From positions 1 to 7,288 of the forward strand of contig JALHPW010000245.1 in NCBI GenBank assembly GCA_022842255.1: 7,288 nt of DNA. Reading direction: 5' to 3'. Under the pieces are notes generated by a model. The model worked only from the letters and a program-made list of their open reading frames with translations, was not told where the DNA came from and did no database searches. The stretch is from Saprospiraceae bacterium. GTDB lineage: Bacteria; Bacteroidota; Bacteroidia; Chitinophagales; Saprospiraceae. The position numbers and the translations under genes are program-made. This document shows positions 5,499-7,288 of this stretch, in pieces (position 1 is the first letter of the stretch; each line of letters starts with the position of its first letter).

Positions 5499-5544
5499 CG
5501 TGACTTATATCACGGAATTCCGCCTTGGTTCGCCGGTAATTTTG
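5499..5544 (+). promoter_or_regulatory. Crp/Fnr-type operator and -7 box of the kelch/T9SS gene
   Basis: CGTGACTTATATCACG at 5499-5514 (centre 5506.5) is the cleanest of the operators, and flanking G and G extend its symmetry loosely. TAATTTTG at 5537-5544 is a full match to the Bacteroidota -7 element TAnnTTTG. The first T of TTTG (5541) lies 34.5 bp from the operator centre. The transcript would start near 5548, leaving about 34 nt before ATG 5582. Confidence 0.8.
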
Positions 5545-5581
5545 TGCATCGAATCTTTAGCGCATTTTTAACACCTACATC

Positions 5582-7195
5582 ATGAAATCTCTTTTGTACA
5601 GCCTGGTTTTTAGCCTTTTTGCCCTGCAATTGTCCGCACAAACCAGTCCCTTCAACATACATCTGGAGCCCCTGGACATTCCCAATGTGGGTGGCCTCCA
5701 ATCTTTTGCATTCGGCCAACACGATGGAAAGTGGCTGATATTCGGCGGGCGACTGGATGGCTTGCACCGCCGACAACCCTTTGCCACCTTTGATATTGCC
5801 GGACACAACAATCAAATCATTGTAGTTGACCCCAACACCCAACAAAAATGGTCGGCGCCCTTGAGTTCCCTGCCCGTCACGTTGCAGGAGCAGTTGAGCT
5901 CCACCAACATGCAGTTTATCCAGGATGGCGAGTACCTGTATCTCGTGGGGGGCTATGGATACAGCAATACGGCGGGCGACCATATTACCTACAATAAATT
6001 GACTGCGGTAGACGTGCCGGCGGTGATTGAGGCCGTGGTGAATGGCACGCCGTTTTCCAGCTTTTTCAGGCAAGTCGCGAACGCCCAATTTGAGGTGACC
6101 GGGGGGCATTTGTCCAAGATATACGATACGTATTATTTGGTGGGCGGACAAAAATTCATTGGCCGTTACAACCCGATGGGCCCAGCGCATGGTCCTGGGT
6201 TTATTCAGGAATATACCGATCAAATCCGGAAATTCAACATCAATTACGACGGCAATACATTGACAGTCAATCACTTGCCCTCCTGGACGGACACGGACCA
6301 ACTGCATCGCCGGGACTACAATGTGGTGCAACAGATTATGCCAAATGGGCAGGAAGGGGCGACTGCTTTTTCCGGTGTGTTCCAAAAAACGGTCGATTTG
6401 CCCTATCTCAATTGTGTGAACATCGACAGCAGTGGGTACACCGCAAACAATGCTTTTTCGCAGCACTACAACCATTATCACTGTGCGTTTTTACCGCTTT
6501 ATTCGGCCAGCAACAATCAGATGCACAGCATCTTTTTTGGCGGCATTGCCCAGTTTTACGACAGTTTGGGTATTTTGGTACAAGACAACAACGTGCCATT
6601 TGTCAGAACCATCGCCCGGGTCACGCGCGATGCATCAGGCACTATGGCTGAGTACAAGCTTCCTGTAGAGATGCCCGCCTTGCTGGGTGCCAGTTCGGAA
6701 TTTATACCACTGGAAACGGTTCCTGCCTATGCCAACGGGGTGGTCAAATTGGATGATTTGGCTTCGGACACCACCCTGGTAGGTTATATCTACGGCGGTA
6801 TCGCTAGCAGTGCCAGCAACATCTTTTGGATCAATACCGGCACAGAAAGCAGCGCCAGCAGCCAAATCTATAAGGTTTTTGTGATAAAAAACGCCGCTTC
6901 CGCAACCCACGAGCTCAACAAACAAAGCACCGGAACCCTGAGGATGCAAATTTTCCCCAACCCGAACAACGGGGTTTTTGGTGTGAAATTCCAATGGACA
7001 AAACCCTCGCGGGTATGGTTGAGCATCGCCGACCAAAATGGCAAATTGATTGACCGCGAAGAGTTGAAAAACCTGTTTCCGGGGGAAAACATCGTGACCC
7101 GAAAACTGAGCAAAGTAGCCGTGGGCAGTGCTTACTTCGTAACGCTGGAGACGGAGACGGAAAAAGCTACTGTGAAGACGGTGGTGCAGGAATAA
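5582..7195 (+). CDS. Secreted kelch-like beta-propeller protein with T9SS type A sorting domain
   Basis: A 537-residue exported protein of unknown function. Residues 1-20 are a Sec signal peptide ending in LSAQ. About 40-430 holds at least five kelch-like blades, each with a hydrophobic strand and a GG pair: WLIFGG (51-56), YLYLVGG (118-124), YYLVGGQ (184-190), HSIFFGG (315-321) and VGYIYGG (400-406). LHRR occurs twice (61-64, 241-244), and a His-rich patch HYNHYHC lies at 295-301. Residues 455-537 are a C-terminal sorting domain starting IFPNPNNG, so the protein should cross the outer membrane by T9SS and be surface-bound or released. I see no catalytic signature of galactose oxidase. It has its own operator and -7 box, in the same geometry as the porin and permease genes, which points to coregulation. 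The His patch could bind metal (speculation). Confidence 0.85.
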   Translation: MKSLLYSLVFSLFALQLSAQTSPFNIHLEPLDIPNVGGLQSFAFGQHDGKWLIFGGRLDGLHRRQPFATFDIAGHNNQIIVVDPNTQQKWSAPLSSLPVTLQEQLSSTNMQFIQDGEYLYLVGGYGYSNTAGDHITYNKLTAVDVPAVIEAVVNGTPFSSFFRQVANAQFEVTGGHLSKIYDTYYLVGGQKFIGRYNPMGPAHGPGFIQEYTDQIRKFNINYDGNTLTVNHLPSWTDTDQLHRRDYNVVQQIMPNGQEGATAFSGVFQKTVDLPYLNCVNIDSSGYTANNAFSQHYNHYHCAFLPLYSASNNQMHSIFFGGIAQFYDSLGILVQDNNVPFVRTIARVTRDASGTMAEYKLPVEMPALLGASSEFIPLETVPAYANGVVKLDDLASDTTLVGYIYGGIASSASNIFWINTGTESSASSQIYKVFVIKNAASATHELNKQSTGTLRMQIFPNPNNGVFGVKFQWTKPSRVWLSIADQNGKLIDREELKNLFPGENIVTRKLSKVAVGSAYFVTLETETEKATVKTVVQE

Positions 7196-7230
7196 TAATC
7201 CTGTTTTCGGGAAGTTATTGCGGCTGGCTT

Positions 7231-7288
7231 AAAGGGTTGATAGGTGTTTATGGGGTTGATGAAGGTTTATTTTTTGGGTGCTGGAATT
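7231..7288 (+). repeat. Dispersed repeat copy 2, cut by window edge
   Basis: The stretch 7254-7274 matches 1891-1911 at 19 of 21 bases (GTTGATGA-GGTTTATTTTT pattern), and the bases before it carry the same GGTTGAT/GGTGTTTAT units as 1871-1890. It begins about 36 bp after the stop of the kelch gene, as copy 1 lies shortly after the DUF6691 stop. The opposite arm of the inverted repeat would lie beyond the window, so whether this copy is a full palindrome cannot be seen. No other terminator is visible after the kelch gene. Confidence 0.55.

Noticed and set aside
5510..6481. 323-codon open frame on the minus strand opposite the kelch gene
   Set aside because: The plus frame has signal peptide, kelch blades and sorting domain; the minus frame also runs into the -7 box and operator edge and shows no family features.
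7196..7220. Terminator directly after the kelch gene
   Set aside because: Only a very short CCTG/CGGG pairing is present with no T-tract after it.

Overview
The window looks like chromosomal DNA of a Bacteroidota bacterium, probably a free-living Saprospiria-type organism (lineage inferred from style, not searched). Pointers are a secreted protein with a C-terminal type IX secretion (T9SS) sorting domain, start codons without Shine-Dalgarno sequences but with A-rich leaders, and -7 promoter boxes ending in TTTG. Nine protein-coding genes are supported. I see no rRNA, tRNA, CRISPR array or transposase.

Layout from left to right: a Crp/Fnr-family regulator on the minus strand, cut by the left edge (1-549); a divergent DUF983 zinc-ribbon membrane protein (712-1131); then a long run of minus-strand genes. 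Read in the direction of transcription this run is: OprD-like outer-membrane porin (4754-3345), YeeE/YedE sulfur-compound permease half (3260-2700), second permease half of the DUF6691 type (2562-2026), rhodanese lipoprotein (1825-1430) and a small DUF2892/YgaP-like membrane protein (1428-1183), closed by an intrinsic terminator at 1154-1122. To the right, on the plus strand, are a small cupin (5067-5360) and a secreted kelch-like beta-propeller with a T9SS tail (5582-7195).

The main result is a local regulon signature. Three near-identical Crp/Fnr-type palindromes (CGTGA-N6-TCACG) stand before the permease, the porin and the kelch gene. In each, the operator centre lies exactly 34.5 bp upstream of the first T of the TTTG -7 box. 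If that T is at -7, the operator is centred at -41.5, the class II activator position. A fourth, weaker copy faces the cupin gene. The Crp/Fnr protein at the left edge is the obvious candidate activator. It has two cysteines in its sensor domain (Cys80, Cys87) and lacks a clear cAMP-binding signature.

Taken together the genes suggest uptake and handling of an oxidised or sulfane sulfur compound: outer-membrane porin, periplasmic rhodanese, split inner-membrane sulfur permease, plus an exported propeller protein of unknown role. The non-coding DNA is also rich: a roughly 100-nt leader is duplicated in front of two different genes, a long inverted repeat lies between the DUF6691 and rhodanese genes with a second partial copy at the right edge, and a long hairpin follows the cupin gene.
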